Position numbers and translations under genes: made by a program. Source: an uncultured Bacteroidales bacterium (GTDB lineage: Bacteria; Bacteroidota; Bacteroidia; Bacteroidales; Bacteroidaceae). Taken from it: a stretch of DNA of 55,747 nucleotides. This document shows positions 44,001 through 51,903 of the stretch, in pieces. The notes beneath the pieces were generated by a model, which worked only from the letters and a program-made list of their open reading frames with translations, was not told the DNA's origin and did no database searches. Where the stretch lies: the NCBI GenBank assembly GCA_902800305.1, contig CADCDP010000032.1:1-55747 (forward strand), written 5' to 3'. The first letter of the stretch is position 1, and every line of letters starts with the position of its first letter.

Positions 44001-45739
44001 AGGGTAGCTGAGGTAAATTTCAGATTCTCAAACACATTCTCACCCATTGAGATGTCAGCAGGATTCGACGCATGGACACGCAAGGTCTGCAACTTTGAGC
44101 AGTCGGCAAAGGCTCTGCTGCCTATCTCCGTCACACCCTCCGGCAACTCCATCTCCGTGATGGCGGCACACCCCTCAAAGGTGCTCTCCCCAATTCGGGT
44201 GATGGCCGAAGGTAATTCCATGTTGCCCAACACACGGCATCCGTTGAAAGCACCGTCACCTATCGACGTGATGGCCGATGGAAGGATGAGTGACTTCAAA
44301 GCACGACATCCGCTGAAGGCACGTACACCTATCTTCTTCACACTATTGGGCAGTACGATGGCCGTCATCGTGCGGCAACCTTCGAATGCGTCATCTGCCA
44401 CCGACTCCAGTGCCGTGAAGTTGCGCAACTCGTTGAAAGACTTCATCGTACAGCCTTGGAACACCGTACCCAAATCCGTCACTTGGGCTGCCTCCCCATA
44501 GCTGAACACACCGTCACCATTGGCATCCCAATTCGTTACACAAAGTGTCTTCACCTTCGCGTCGGCAAACGGCACCGCCATTTCCGTGAAATTCTCTGGT
44601 TCAATGCCGATAATGGCCTCCACACCGCTGTTGTAACCATCGCTGCTGGTTGATCCACCAATGCCCTGAGAGTTAGGAGCTAAGTTCGATAGCAGGTAGT
44701 AACCATCGCTCGAACCGCCCCATCCCCAGTTGATGTGGTAGTAGCGGTTGCCGTCGTAGCCGTCGCACAGGAAGGCATGACCCACCTCCGAGTTGGCACC
44801 GCTCAGATAGAACGGACGGCCAGCCGCCAACTCTCCGTAGAGCAACGCATCCCAATCGTCGTTGCTGAAAGTCGCCTCCAGCACATCGCGCACCGACGAG
44901 CCATAGCCAAAATAGTTCCGCAATGCCGTAGCGACATTGCTTGAATAAGCACCCGAGGAGCTGTTGGTGTAGTCCATTTGGACTGACACACCACAATAGA
45001 GCATCAGGTTGGCCACCGCCTCACGCTGCACTTCGGGTTCGGAACCCGAATAGCTGTTACGCATGTTGTCCCAGTCAATGGGTGAACCTTCGGGAATGCC
45101 CTCCACGTGCAGATGCCCGAATGTCTCGTGGGAGGTCTGCGTGTCGTAAGCAGGAATCTCTGCCAAGGTTCGGTCGGTCAATTTTGACCGCTGATAGTAC
45201 ATCAGCTGCGCCATCGCCGTAGCCACGCAACCCGTCACCGATGTGCCCAAACCGAAATAGTTGGGGCAGTTCATGTTGTAGGGATAGCCCTGATTCCAAG
45301 TGCTGGTCACCATCTCCTTGATGGCAGGATGCGTCGGCACACGGGCAGGTGCCTTGCTGTCCTCCCGACGCAACGTTTCGATTTGTTCCTCATAATAGTC
45401 CATCCAGCTGCGCATGTTGTCGGGCAGTTGCGTGTAGTCGAACGCACCCTTGTCGCAATAGCCAAGCACTTCAGGCGCACGCTCGTCACCCGACACAATG
45501 ATGAAACCCTCGCCCTCACCACGATTGAACACGTGGTAAGCCACGGGAGCCGTTGCCGCACCCCGACGGGCAGGAGCCAGTTTGGCACGGTTTGTCACTG
45601 GTGCCAAACGACGACTTCCCTGTTTGTTTTGCAAAAACTCGTTGGCCATCTGCATGGCCTTCTCTCTCGTGATAGGTTGGGCACACACCACCATTGAGGC
45701 GAACAAGCCTATCAGCATCCATAATAATCTTTTCTTCAT
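41030..45739 (-). CDS. C10-family cysteine protease with BspA-like repeats
   Basis: A 1569-aa secreted protein: signal peptide, propeptide, then a C10 (streptopain) peptidase with catalytic Cys171 (GTSVTGCVATAMAQLMYY) and His321 (SEVGHAFLCDGYDG). Behind it a block occurs in series: an EF-hand-like loop (DANGDGVFSYGEA; DLDGDGEISYTEGT; DMNNDGELSVEEAA) leading into leucine-rich repeats (AFSGCRALKSLILPSAITSIG), plus two copies of a module with YMNKGEAWGTQAV-type motif. MBG-like beta domains and a sorting tail (IYDLQGRKVSEG...GIYIRGGKKVIVK) end it. It is a likely type IX cargo protein acting at the cell surface or outside. Confidence 0.93.
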   Translation of the reverse strand: MKKRLLWMLIGLFASMVVCAQPITREKAMQMANEFLQNKQGSRRLAPVTNRAKLAPARRGAATAPVAYHVFNRGEGEGFIIVSGDERAPEVLGYCDKGAFDYTQLPDNMRSWMDYYEEQIETLRREDSKAPARVPTHPAIKEMVTSTWNQGYPYNMNCPNYFGLGTSVTGCVATAMAQLMYYQRSKLTDRTLAEIPAYDTQTSHETFGHLHVEGIPEGSPIDWDNMRNSYSGSEPEVQREAVANLMLYCGVSVQMDYTNSSSGAYSSNVATALRNYFGYGSSVRDVLEATFSNDDWDALLYGELAAGRPFYLSGANSEVGHAFLCDGYDGNRYYHINWGWGGSSDGYYLLSNLAPNSQGIGGSTSSDGYNSGVEAIIGIEPENFTEMAVPFADAKVKTLCVTNWDANGDGVFSYGEAAQVTDLGTVFQGCTMKSFNELRNFTALESVADDAFEGCRTMTAIVLPNSVKKIGVRAFSGCRALKSLILPSAITSIGDGAFNGCRVLGNMELPSAITRIGESTFEGCAAITEMELPEGVTEIGSRAFADCSKLQTLRVHASNPADISMGENVFENLKFTSATLVVQQGGKVLFAVADQWKEFATIKERRSEPEATFVPLAAERRVFIYNVGTGRYLTKGEAWGTQAVVGDDAMQFILKHNASMPDGVYNIYSDETGNTRHLLFRTSTDDNVGTGVKAAFVDGYDEETALWSIQPVGDNRYTIQPPTGSDDYTEGQYWGVQTTHKSNVASPTYGVYYDIPYAGNEENCQWAFVDYEQTYGVYEMAKALENLLLIAEEKNVDATREEAVFDNVESTYEELLGAQRSLRKKLKFIDFADETVRQTCVANFDLDGDGEISYTEGTMVSSLGWTFLGKSFTSFDEIKYFTNLTTLDGNSFEGCSSLTSLTLPESVARMYYRVFYNCSSLTEISIPAYINYIGFNCFSFCPSLKTVRVANPNPASIYIDETAFADTNVKAATLYVPFGSKEKYAKAPVWKEFGRIEEFRTNKMPTFSPLEEDAMVYICHVNERRYMNKGEAWGTQAVTKLTGLKYQVMRTATMPEGTYYLYSPETGKDGKVLFRTDSDSKVGTGVKACFVDGSLTEKAYWTITDMGDLRYTIQVPSADASYLGVNPDHESNNYPTYGAYWDFDYAENADRCLWAFVRVEDYNAVAAFNKVVATLKEYLDIAAQQGVDATAEQAVYDTPEATQAELEDAIVSLKGKLHFIDFADSATKSICVGAWDMNNDGELSVEEAAAVADIGETFRSKTTVRSFEELRYFTSLTSIPENAFRGCSSLMSLYLPAGVSQIGKNAFSSCSKMKYVAILHEGTLPENSTNSLLVSTATLYVPEALVEAYQADEYWSRFTTKPYTGLPVVTAANRENEYGHAINMWYYDVDGAPINGEPVLSCEVDVTSPVGDYVITVEPGSVTSAGLTCVDGKLTVIPAPLTITAKSYTRNVGEENPEFALTYRSFRNRENADVFITPPVVECDATADSPAGVYEIRVYGAEAQNYDITYVNGTLTVEDPTTIHAPIAADGKVQPIYDLQGRKVSEGNTMQKNLPKGIYIRGGKKVIVK

Positions 45740-45759
45740 AGGTTAATATAGTTTAGCTA

Positions 45760-45794
45760 TTTATCCTTTATCATTTTTCATTTATCATTTAGCG
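45760..45794. repeat. Heptamer tandem repeat with GCGAAGCG tail
   Basis: TTTATCC, TTTATCA, TTTTTCA, TTTATCA, TTTAGCG then AAGCGTT. The A1S_2505-like gene ends inside it, so its last residues (ASLNDK) come from the repeat. Confidence 0.65.
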
Positions 45795-46194
45795 AAGCGT
45801 TCTTACAAAATACTTCGGGTAAATAGACATTCTTCAACGATAGGGCATCCTTGAACAGCGGTGCCACTTCGTCCTCGCTGTACCCTGCGATGCCACAGCC
45901 TATAGCCGTGACCAGGAAGATGTACTCCTGGTGCACCCGTGCATAGTCGATGAAACGCCCCACAGCCGCCTTCATGGATTCAAAGCCTTCCATCGTCGGC
46001 AAGGCATACGACCGGCCTTGCAGTCCTTCGCCTTGTCCCAAGATGGCACCGAAACGCTGCATGGCAAACCAAGCCGCACCACCGCCGTGCATGCCGTGGA
46101 TATTGCTACCAAACACAAAAATCTCATTATCTTCCAGTTCGCCGATGCGGTCGCTGGCTATACGGAAACCGTTTTCCTCTCGTCTGTTTTTCAT
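45778..46194 (-). CDS. A1S_2505-like (macro-like) protein
   Basis: From the ATG at 46194 (KNRREENGFRI) a 138-aa protein with NEIFVFGSNIHGMHGGGAAW, a Gly-rich loop and FLVTAIGCGIAGYSEDEVAPLF, features of a family of small macro-like proteins often found in phages and bacteria. I reject the longer frame to 46251 because it runs through the promoter -7 box at 46221. Function unproven; ADP-ribose-type binding is an inference from fold similarity. Confidence 0.75.
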   Translation of the reverse strand: MKNRREENGFRIASDRIGELEDNEIFVFGSNIHGMHGGGAAWFAMQRFGAILGQGEGLQGRSYALPTMEGFESMKAAVGRFIDYARVHQEYIFLVTAIGCGIAGYSEDEVAPLFKDALSLKNVYLPEVFCKNASLNDK

Positions 46195-46220
46195 TTTCTT
46201 TACTTTTAGGTGAGCGATTG

Positions 46221-46252
46221 CAAAGCTACTGCTTTTTTTCGGCTTCCGCAAA
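46221..46252 (-). promoter_or_regulatory. Promoter of the A1S_2505-like gene
   Basis: Minus-strand TTTG (46249-46252), 20 bp, TAGCTTTG (46221-46228). This sets the coding start at 46194. Confidence 0.6.
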
Positions 46253-46269
46253 CTTTTCCCCCGAATTCT

Positions 46270-46299
46270 TTTGTTTCTCTAAAAAATGTCGTACATTTG
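46270..46299 (+). promoter_or_regulatory. Promoter of the nucleotidyltransferase gene
   Basis: TTTG (46270-46273), 18 bp, TACATTTG (46292-46299), 21 bp before the ATG. Confidence 0.6.
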
Positions 46300-46320
46300 C
46301 GAAAGAAAAAAGAACAAAAC

Positions 46321-46875
46321 ATGGAACACTCGCAAGTGATTGAGCGAATTAAGGCTACAGCAACAAAGATTTTGCCAAAAGGAAGCACGCTCTATCTTTA
46401 TGGTTCTCGTGCCCGTGGTGATGCCCACGCTGGCAGCGATTGGGATTTGCTGCTGTTGCTTGACAAGCCCCAATTGGCAGACGAGGATTTCGCCAACTAC
46501 TCCTACCCTTTCTTAGAAAGTGGGTGGGACATGGGCGAGGATTTCAGCGTTCACGCTTACACCAAAGACCGATGGTTCAATGGTCCACATGCTTTGTTCT
46601 ATTTTAATGTGGAAGAAGATTTTGAGCCGACCGTACACACGTATGCTCGCATCAACATCGAGGGGAACACGGCTCTTGTGAGGGGCTATGCGCTGAGAGG
46701 CACAGACAACGTGACGGTGCAGGGCTTCATGTACTGGAGGCAAGTGAACGAAGCCAAGGAGCGTGGGGACGGACAGCATCGTGCCCCAGCTATCCCGAAG
46801 GATGCCATGACCGTGGAGGCGAGTGGACGGGTGATGGAAGCCCAGCTGACAGGTCTCGACACATCAGCGACGTAA
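46321..46875 (+). CDS. Nucleotidyltransferase fused to a secreted-protein fragment
   Basis: The first ~101 residues are a complete small nucleotidyltransferase: LYLYGSRARGD (G28-S29) with SDWD (D40, D42), ending GPHALFYFNVEED. Where such proteins usually stop, the frame continues into unrelated sequence (TVHTYARINIEGNTALVRGY, VQGFMYWRQVNEA, VMEAQLTGLD), which looks like a beta domain of secreted Prevotella proteins, then stops at 46873. The next 125 bp encode a dockerin-like tail in another frame. This is a chimeric gene formed by deletion. The catalytic part could still work; the tail is probably debris. Confidence 0.75.
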   Translation: MEHSQVIERIKATATKILPKGSTLYLYGSRARGDAHAGSDWDLLLLLDKPQLADEDFANYSYPFLESGWDMGEDFSVHAYTKDRWFNGPHALFYFNVEEDFEPTVHTYARINIEGNTALVRGYALRGTDNVTVQGFMYWRQVNEAKERGDGQHRAPAIPKDAMTVEASGRVMEAQLTGLDTSAT

Positions 46876-47000
46876 CAAATGTGGTCAACATCATCCTCGG
46901 CAAAGGTATTGACGAGAACGGTATGGCCGATGTAAACGGAGATGGCCTGGTGAACATCTCCGACGTAACCACTCTGGTGAACATCATTTTAGGAAAGTAA
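46860..47000 (+). pseudogene. Frame-shifted dockerin-like remnant
   Basis: In the frame starting CAC at 46860 the reading is HISDVTNVVNIILGKGIDEN then GMADVNGDGLVNISDVTTLV and NIILGK, stop at 46998-47000. These are two dockerin-type calcium repeats, the first lacking its loop. They belong to the same lost secreted protein whose middle part is fused to the nucleotidyltransferase; a deletion put the two pieces out of frame. Confidence 0.75.
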
Positions 47001-47016
47001 GCGCCTTAGCCCATCC

Positions 47017-47062
47017 ACACAGAGAGGGCTGCCCATACCGATATGAGCAGCCCTCTCTGTGT
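47017..47062. terminator. Bidirectional terminator before porX end
   Basis: ACACAGAGAGGGCTGC and its exact complement form a 16-bp stem with a 14-nt loop between converging genes. Confidence 0.75.
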
Positions 47063-47072
47063 TTATACCGCA

Positions 47073-48623
47073 TCACCTTCTCCCCTTGCTCTGCATCGTA
47101 ATCAGCGGGATAAGCATTTCCTCCATCGAGATGCCACCATGCTGGAAGGTGTTCTTGTAGTAGCTGACGTAGTAGTTGTAGTTGTTGGGATAGGCAAAGA
47201 AATCGTCGTTTTGGGCAAAGACGTAGGTGGTGCTAATGTTGGGAGCAGGAAGGAAGGCCGCCTTGGGAGCTTTCAGCTCAAACACTTCCTTCTGGTTGTA
47301 GCTCAGGTTCTTACCCAATTTGTAGCGAAGATTGGTGTTGGTGTTTCGGTCGCCTATCACCTTGATGGGATTGTTGACGCGGATGGAGCCGTGGTCGGTC
47401 GTGATGATGACCTTTGCATCCGTCTGTGCCAGTTCCTTGAAAAGCTCGCGCACGGGCGAATTGTGGAACCACGAGGCTGTGATGCTACGATAAGCCCGTT
47501 CGTCGCTGGCCAGTTCACGCACCATGCGCGACTCAGTGCGGGCATGGCTCAACATATCGATAAAGTTGATAACCAACACGTTCAAATCTTTGTCCAACAG
47601 CTTTTTGAATCGATCCACCACCTTCTCCGACTCCGACGAATTATTGAGCTTAAAGTAGGAAAACGTGTTCTTGCGGCGATACCTGTCCAACTGCGTCTGG
47701 ATGAGCGGTGCCTCGTTCAGGTTCTTGCCCTCCTCCTCATCTTCATCCACCCACAGATGAGGGTACATCTGCGCTATCTGGCTGGGCATCAAACCCGAAA
47801 AGATAGCGTTTCGGGCATACTGCGTTGCGGTGGGCAAGATGCTGAGGTAGAGCTGTTCGTCGAAAGTGAAGTCGTCAGCCAGTTCCTTGGAGATTTCGCG
47901 CCACTGGTCGTAGCGGAAGTTGTCGAACACCACCAGAAAAACCTTCTCGCCCGCATTGAGCAAGGGGAAAATCTTCTTCTTGAACACATCGGGCGACATC
48001 AACGGGCGTTCGTCGCTGTTCTGCACCCATTGTAGATAGTTCCGCCGCACGAACTTCGCAAACTCGTTATTCGCTTCAGCCTTCTGCATTTTCAGCATCT
48101 CAGCCATCTCGCTGTTGGTGTCAGACAGTTCCAGTTCCCAGAATACCAACCGCTTATAGACTTCTTTCCATTCTTCGAGCGTGTAGGAGTCGTTAATCTG
48201 CATACCTATCTTCGAGAAGTTCTGCTGATAGCCCGTGTTGGTCACTTCAGCCTCGATTTCGCGTTTGTGGAGATGCTTCTTGAGGGTGAGGAAGATTTGA
48301 TTCGGGTTGACGGGCTTGATGAGATAGTCGGCTATCTTCGAGCCAATGGCCTGATCCATGATGTTCTCCTCCTCGCTCTTCGTCACCATCACGACGGGGG
48401 TGGTCGGACATATCTCCTTCACCCTCGCCAAGGTCTCCAGTCCACTCAGGCCCGGCATATTCTCGTCGAGGAAAATCAAGTCGAAGCTACGCTCCCTGCA
48501 CAAGTCGAGCGCATCCTGACCATTCGTCGTCGTAACGACCTCATATTCTTTCTTTTCGAGGAAGATGACGTATGCCTTCAGCAATTCAATCTCGTCATCC
48601 ACCCACAGCAGTGTTCCGTTCAT
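47073..48623 (-). CDS. porX: Type IX response regulator PorX (receiver + PglZ)
   Basis: PorX controls expression and function of the type IX secretion system, in other Bacteroidetes together with PorY and a sigma factor. The 516-aa protein has an N-terminal receiver domain (LLWVDDEIELL, phospho-acceptor D53 in FLDENMPGLSG, VMVTKSEEE, KPVNPNQIF) and a C-terminal PglZ/alkaline-phosphatase-like domain (VFLVVFDNFRYDQWREI, VLVINFIDMLSHARTESRM, KVIITTDHGSIRV). It lies 15 bp downstream of porW. Confidence 0.95.
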   Translation of the reverse strand: MNGTLLWVDDEIELLKAYVIFLEKKEYEVVTTTNGQDALDLCRERSFDLIFLDENMPGLSGLETLARVKEICPTTPVVMVTKSEEENIMDQAIGSKIADYLIKPVNPNQIFLTLKKHLHKREIEAEVTNTGYQQNFSKIGMQINDSYTLEEWKEVYKRLVFWELELSDTNSEMAEMLKMQKAEANNEFAKFVRRNYLQWVQNSDERPLMSPDVFKKKIFPLLNAGEKVFLVVFDNFRYDQWREISKELADDFTFDEQLYLSILPTATQYARNAIFSGLMPSQIAQMYPHLWVDEDEEEGKNLNEAPLIQTQLDRYRRKNTFSYFKLNNSSESEKVVDRFKKLLDKDLNVLVINFIDMLSHARTESRMVRELASDERAYRSITASWFHNSPVRELFKELAQTDAKVIITTDHGSIRVNNPIKVIGDRNTNTNLRYKLGKNLSYNQKEVFELKAPKAAFLPAPNISTTYVFAQNDDFFAYPNNYNYYVSYYKNTFQHGGISMEEMLIPLITMQSKGRR

Positions 48624-48638
48624 ATAGTTTCAGTTTTT

Positions 48639-51566
48639 TCAGAAAATAAAGTTATCTTCGTCCTCGAAGTCTTCTGCCTCACCACCTTCCTCTGGCGGTT
48701 CGGGCAGTTCGGTAGGCTCGTCAAGGCTGCTGGGTTCGTCTTCGCTGATGCGGAGGGAGCCGATGCGGTCGAAGTTTTCGTCGTAGAAGTCGAAGTAGTC
48801 GGCAAAGCTGAGTCCACGCATGAGCTTCTTGAGGTTTTCCTCGCTGATGATGAAGCACTTGAGTCCTTCGAGCTTGTAGGACATATCGGGGGTGTTGAAG
48901 AGACGGTGCATATAGATGTAGGCTTCGTCGTAGTTGAGGAAGGTGCGCACCTGCATCATGTCGATGCCGTCGCCCTTCTCGATGGTGAGGTCGAAGTTGC
49001 GCACAGTGAAGGCGGTGAAGTTGTAACGCGCCATCTCGTAGAGCAGCTGGTTCTCGTTCACAGAATCACGCTCGTAGGCGATGACAAAGACGAAGTCGGT
49101 GTTCTTTTCGAGGCTGAAGGTGGAGTCGTTGGCCAGCGAGTCACCTTCCTCGCCCAATCCGCGCCGACGCTCCCAGATGCTGCCCATCTCAAATTTGCCA
49201 CCTTGCAGGAGACGACCTTCTTTCAGACCCTTCACATAGAGTCCTGCCAACTCGCTCACACTCGACTGCGGATACTTCTCCACCAAGGTCTTGAGGTCGT
49301 TCATAAAGTGTTCGCGGTCGCCCAACTCCAGTTTGCTCAATGCCTCCAGGAACATGAAGCGTGGACGGTTCGCTCCGTTCGGATATTCCCTCTCCATCTC
49401 TTGACTGTGGTTGATGACGGTCTGATAGTCGCTGTATTTGAAGGCATCGTATGTGAGGCTGTAGATGGAGTCCTCTATCTGTTTGCCATATCTACCCTTA
49501 AACTCAAACTGTGGGTCGGCAATCAGCTTTCCATGCTCATTGTCAGGAAATTCCGTCATCAGCTTTTGTCGGTAAGCCTCGGCATCCTCGGTTCGTTCCT
49601 GTCTCGAATAGAGCTGGAACATATTGTAATAAGTCTCATCAGTTTGGGCAAAGTCGGGGAAGTCGGTCAGAATGCGCATGAAGGTTCGCTCAGCCAGCGG
49701 CATGTTGTCCATGCGGTCTTTATAGATGACGGCAGCACCATATAGTCCCTCCACCAGTGCGGCATTGGAAGCCTCCATCTGTTCCTCCGTAAAGGGGATG
49801 TCCTTCAAGTAGTATTCGGGACGATGAGGGTCGTTGGCATACTCTTCGGCCTTGATGGAGTCCTTTTCCTCTTTCGACAGTTTCTTTCCCTTGTTGGCTT
49901 GATAGATGCTATCCTCCACCGCCGCGATGCTGTCTTGCACCGCCTTCAGGCTATCCGAAAGTTCTTCCTCGTTGAAGTCGCTCAGCACAGTCTTGTTGTT
50001 GCGTCGCCAGTCGTCGGCCAACTCGCGTTTTCCCCACTTCTTCTCAAACTCCTTCTTACCAGCAGTCACAGCCGTTGGGTTGTAGAAATACCACACCGCT
50101 GTCTGCTGCCCGTTCCGATTGCGGTTGGCAGCACCTTGCTGGGCGTTGGCACCTGCCCGTTGGGTGTTATTCTGCTGACTGTTAGCTGCTTCAGCCGCCT
50201 TCTTTTCCTCTTCCTTCTCCTTCTTCTTCAGCTCTTCGATGGTCTTCTTGATTTTTTCCATGCGAGTGACCGAGTCGAGTCGCGCCATCATCTGGAGGCT
50301 GTCTTGTAGTTCCACCGCCGAAGCAAATGGAAGCAATTCATCGAGAATCTTGCTCCGTTCATCCACTTCCTTGTAGTCGTCGCGGTCTTTGTCCAACAGA
50401 CCTATTACCTGCGAATAGCATTCGTGGGCATCGACAAATTTCTCCTTCTCCCAATAGAGCTGCCCTAAGTGCAGCATCACGACACCCTTCTCGATGCCGT
50501 TCCTCGTGCTTTTCTCCACACCGTCCTTGTAGGCCCAAATGGCACGGGTCGTGTCGCCTTTTGAGAGATAGATGTTGCCAATGGCATAGAAGACTTGGTC
50601 GAGATAGTCCTTGTTCTTCGGATTCTTCGACATGGCCGTCAACTTCCGAATCATCTGCTTAGCCCGCCCCTTCGACATCGCCTCGGTCATCTGAATACGG
50701 GCGTTAAACTCCAATTCGTAGGGAGGATTCATGCGGATGATTTTCTTGAAATACTTAAAAGCCTCTGGGTCGTGACCTATTTTGTGGTAGAGCTGACCCA
50801 ACAGCATGTACATTCGTGCCCGTGGAATGCTGCGGTGCTCCACCTTCATGGCCTTTTCGATGTTGAGGATAGCTTCGGGATACTGCTGGTTATACAACTG
50901 AATGTCAGCCAAGACAGAGGCTTTCAGAGGTTCCAATGACTTGGGGAAGCTGTCACGCTGGGCACGATTGATGAGGTCTTCGGCATCGTAGAGCCACTCC
51001 ATTTCGGCATAACACCGTGCTTCCAATAGCCGTGCTCGCGCCATAAGATTGGGCTTCGAGAAATAGAGCCGCTGGATATAGGCAAAGGTCGAGGCAGCCT
51101 CCATGTATTCGCCCTGACGGAACTGCGCCTCGCCCATCAGGAACCACGCCCGCCACAGGAAGGGGTTGTACTCCTTCTGGCTCAGCCAAATCTTGTCCTT
51201 CGGTCGCTTCGGACGGTTCTTCTTCCATTCGGGTCGTGCCGTGATGCTGTGTGTCTTGATGGTCTTCTGACACTTCTCCACAGCCGTAGAGAAATTGCCT
51301 GTCCCCATCTTAGCGGTCGCCTTATTGCTGGTGACGTAGAGCGGAATCAGTTCCGTGAAGTTATCCTTATTGCCCTCCTCCTGCTGTCGCCGCCCCTCCT
51401 TGTAGGCCTCATTTCCGTTGAAGTAAGTGTTATAGCGAGCCTTAAAAGCCTGCACACGCCGAGTCAACGGCGTGTTCTTTTTCGTTGTACACGCCGCCAG
51501 CACACAAAGTGTCACAAAGATATATAATATGTGTAGAATCCGTCTCAAAACGTCACCGAAAGGCAC
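48639..51566 (-). CDS. porW: Type IX lipoprotein PorW/SprE (TPR)
   Basis: A 975-aa lipoprotein (CVLAACTTKKN) with many TPR-type helical pairs (FLWRAWFLMGEAQFRQGEYMEAAS, ARMYMLLGQLYHKIGHDPEAFKYF, YAIGNIYLSKGDTTRAIWAY), a charged coiled coil near 440-500 (KKTIEELKKKEKEEEKK), and a C-terminal domain repeating the YFDFYDENFDRIG type. PorW/SprE is needed for type IX secretion and is thought to link machine parts. It ends in an acidic stretch. It forms a two-gene unit with porX. Confidence 0.93.
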   Translation of the reverse strand: MPFGDVLRRILHILYIFVTLCVLAACTTKKNTPLTRRVQAFKARYNTYFNGNEAYKEGRRQQEEGNKDNFTELIPLYVTSNKATAKMGTGNFSTAVEKCQKTIKTHSITARPEWKKNRPKRPKDKIWLSQKEYNPFLWRAWFLMGEAQFRQGEYMEAASTFAYIQRLYFSKPNLMARARLLEARCYAEMEWLYDAEDLINRAQRDSFPKSLEPLKASVLADIQLYNQQYPEAILNIEKAMKVEHRSIPRARMYMLLGQLYHKIGHDPEAFKYFKKIIRMNPPYELEFNARIQMTEAMSKGRAKQMIRKLTAMSKNPKNKDYLDQVFYAIGNIYLSKGDTTRAIWAYKDGVEKSTRNGIEKGVVMLHLGQLYWEKEKFVDAHECYSQVIGLLDKDRDDYKEVDERSKILDELLPFASAVELQDSLQMMARLDSVTRMEKIKKTIEELKKKEKEEEKKAAEAANSQQNNTQRAGANAQQGAANRNRNGQQTAVWYFYNPTAVTAGKKEFEKKWGKRELADDWRRNNKTVLSDFNEEELSDSLKAVQDSIAAVEDSIYQANKGKKLSKEEKDSIKAEEYANDPHRPEYYLKDIPFTEEQMEASNAALVEGLYGAAVIYKDRMDNMPLAERTFMRILTDFPDFAQTDETYYNMFQLYSRQERTEDAEAYRQKLMTEFPDNEHGKLIADPQFEFKGRYGKQIEDSIYSLTYDAFKYSDYQTVINHSQEMEREYPNGANRPRFMFLEALSKLELGDREHFMNDLKTLVEKYPQSSVSELAGLYVKGLKEGRLLQGGKFEMGSIWERRRGLGEEGDSLANDSTFSLEKNTDFVFVIAYERDSVNENQLLYEMARYNFTAFTVRNFDLTIEKGDGIDMMQVRTFLNYDEAYIYMHRLFNTPDMSYKLEGLKCFIISEENLKKLMRGLSFADYFDFYDENFDRIGSLRISEDEPSSLDEPTELPEPPEEGGEAEDFEDEDNFIF

Positions 51567-51678
51567 TATCTGCCTAATGTATATAACGAATTTGGCAAAG
51601 ATTTATTGCAAATAAAAGGACAAAATACTGAACGAAGTAAGCACAGCCCTAAAAGCGCGTGCTCGTACCCCCTGAACC

Positions 51679-51739
51679 GCACCCGTCGGGTACGACGCGC
51701 CGCACCCGACGGGTGCGCATCATCGTACCCGACGGGTGC
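51679..51739. repeat. Three 15-bp palindromes at a 23-bp step
   Basis: GCACCCGTCGGGTAC (51679), GCACCCGACGGGTGC (51702) and GTACCCGACGGGTGC (51725) start exactly 23 bp apart, in the 337-bp gap between porW and sodB. They can form hairpins or serve as dyad binding sites. The rest of the gap holds no coding frame I support. Confidence 0.75.
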
Positions 51740-51865
51740 GATTTAGAGGCTACGAGGGTACGCTTTTCAACATGAACGATACACCCAATGATTCGTGAAG
51801 GGCAAGAGTGGCTTTATCATCAAAGAAAAAATGGGAAAATGCTTGATGGATACGTTTTTTCTCAC

Positions 51866-51873
51866 TACCTTTG
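51866..51873 (+). promoter_or_regulatory. sodB promoter -7 box
   Basis: TACCTTTG, 30 bp before the sodB start. No clear TTTG at -33. Confidence 0.5.
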
Positions 51874-51903
51874 CCCCCATCTTTCACCTAAAACAAACAG
51901 ATT

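Noticed and set aside
46195..46251. Longer start for the A1S_2505-like protein
   Set aside because: The extension contains the promoter -7 box at 46221-46228.
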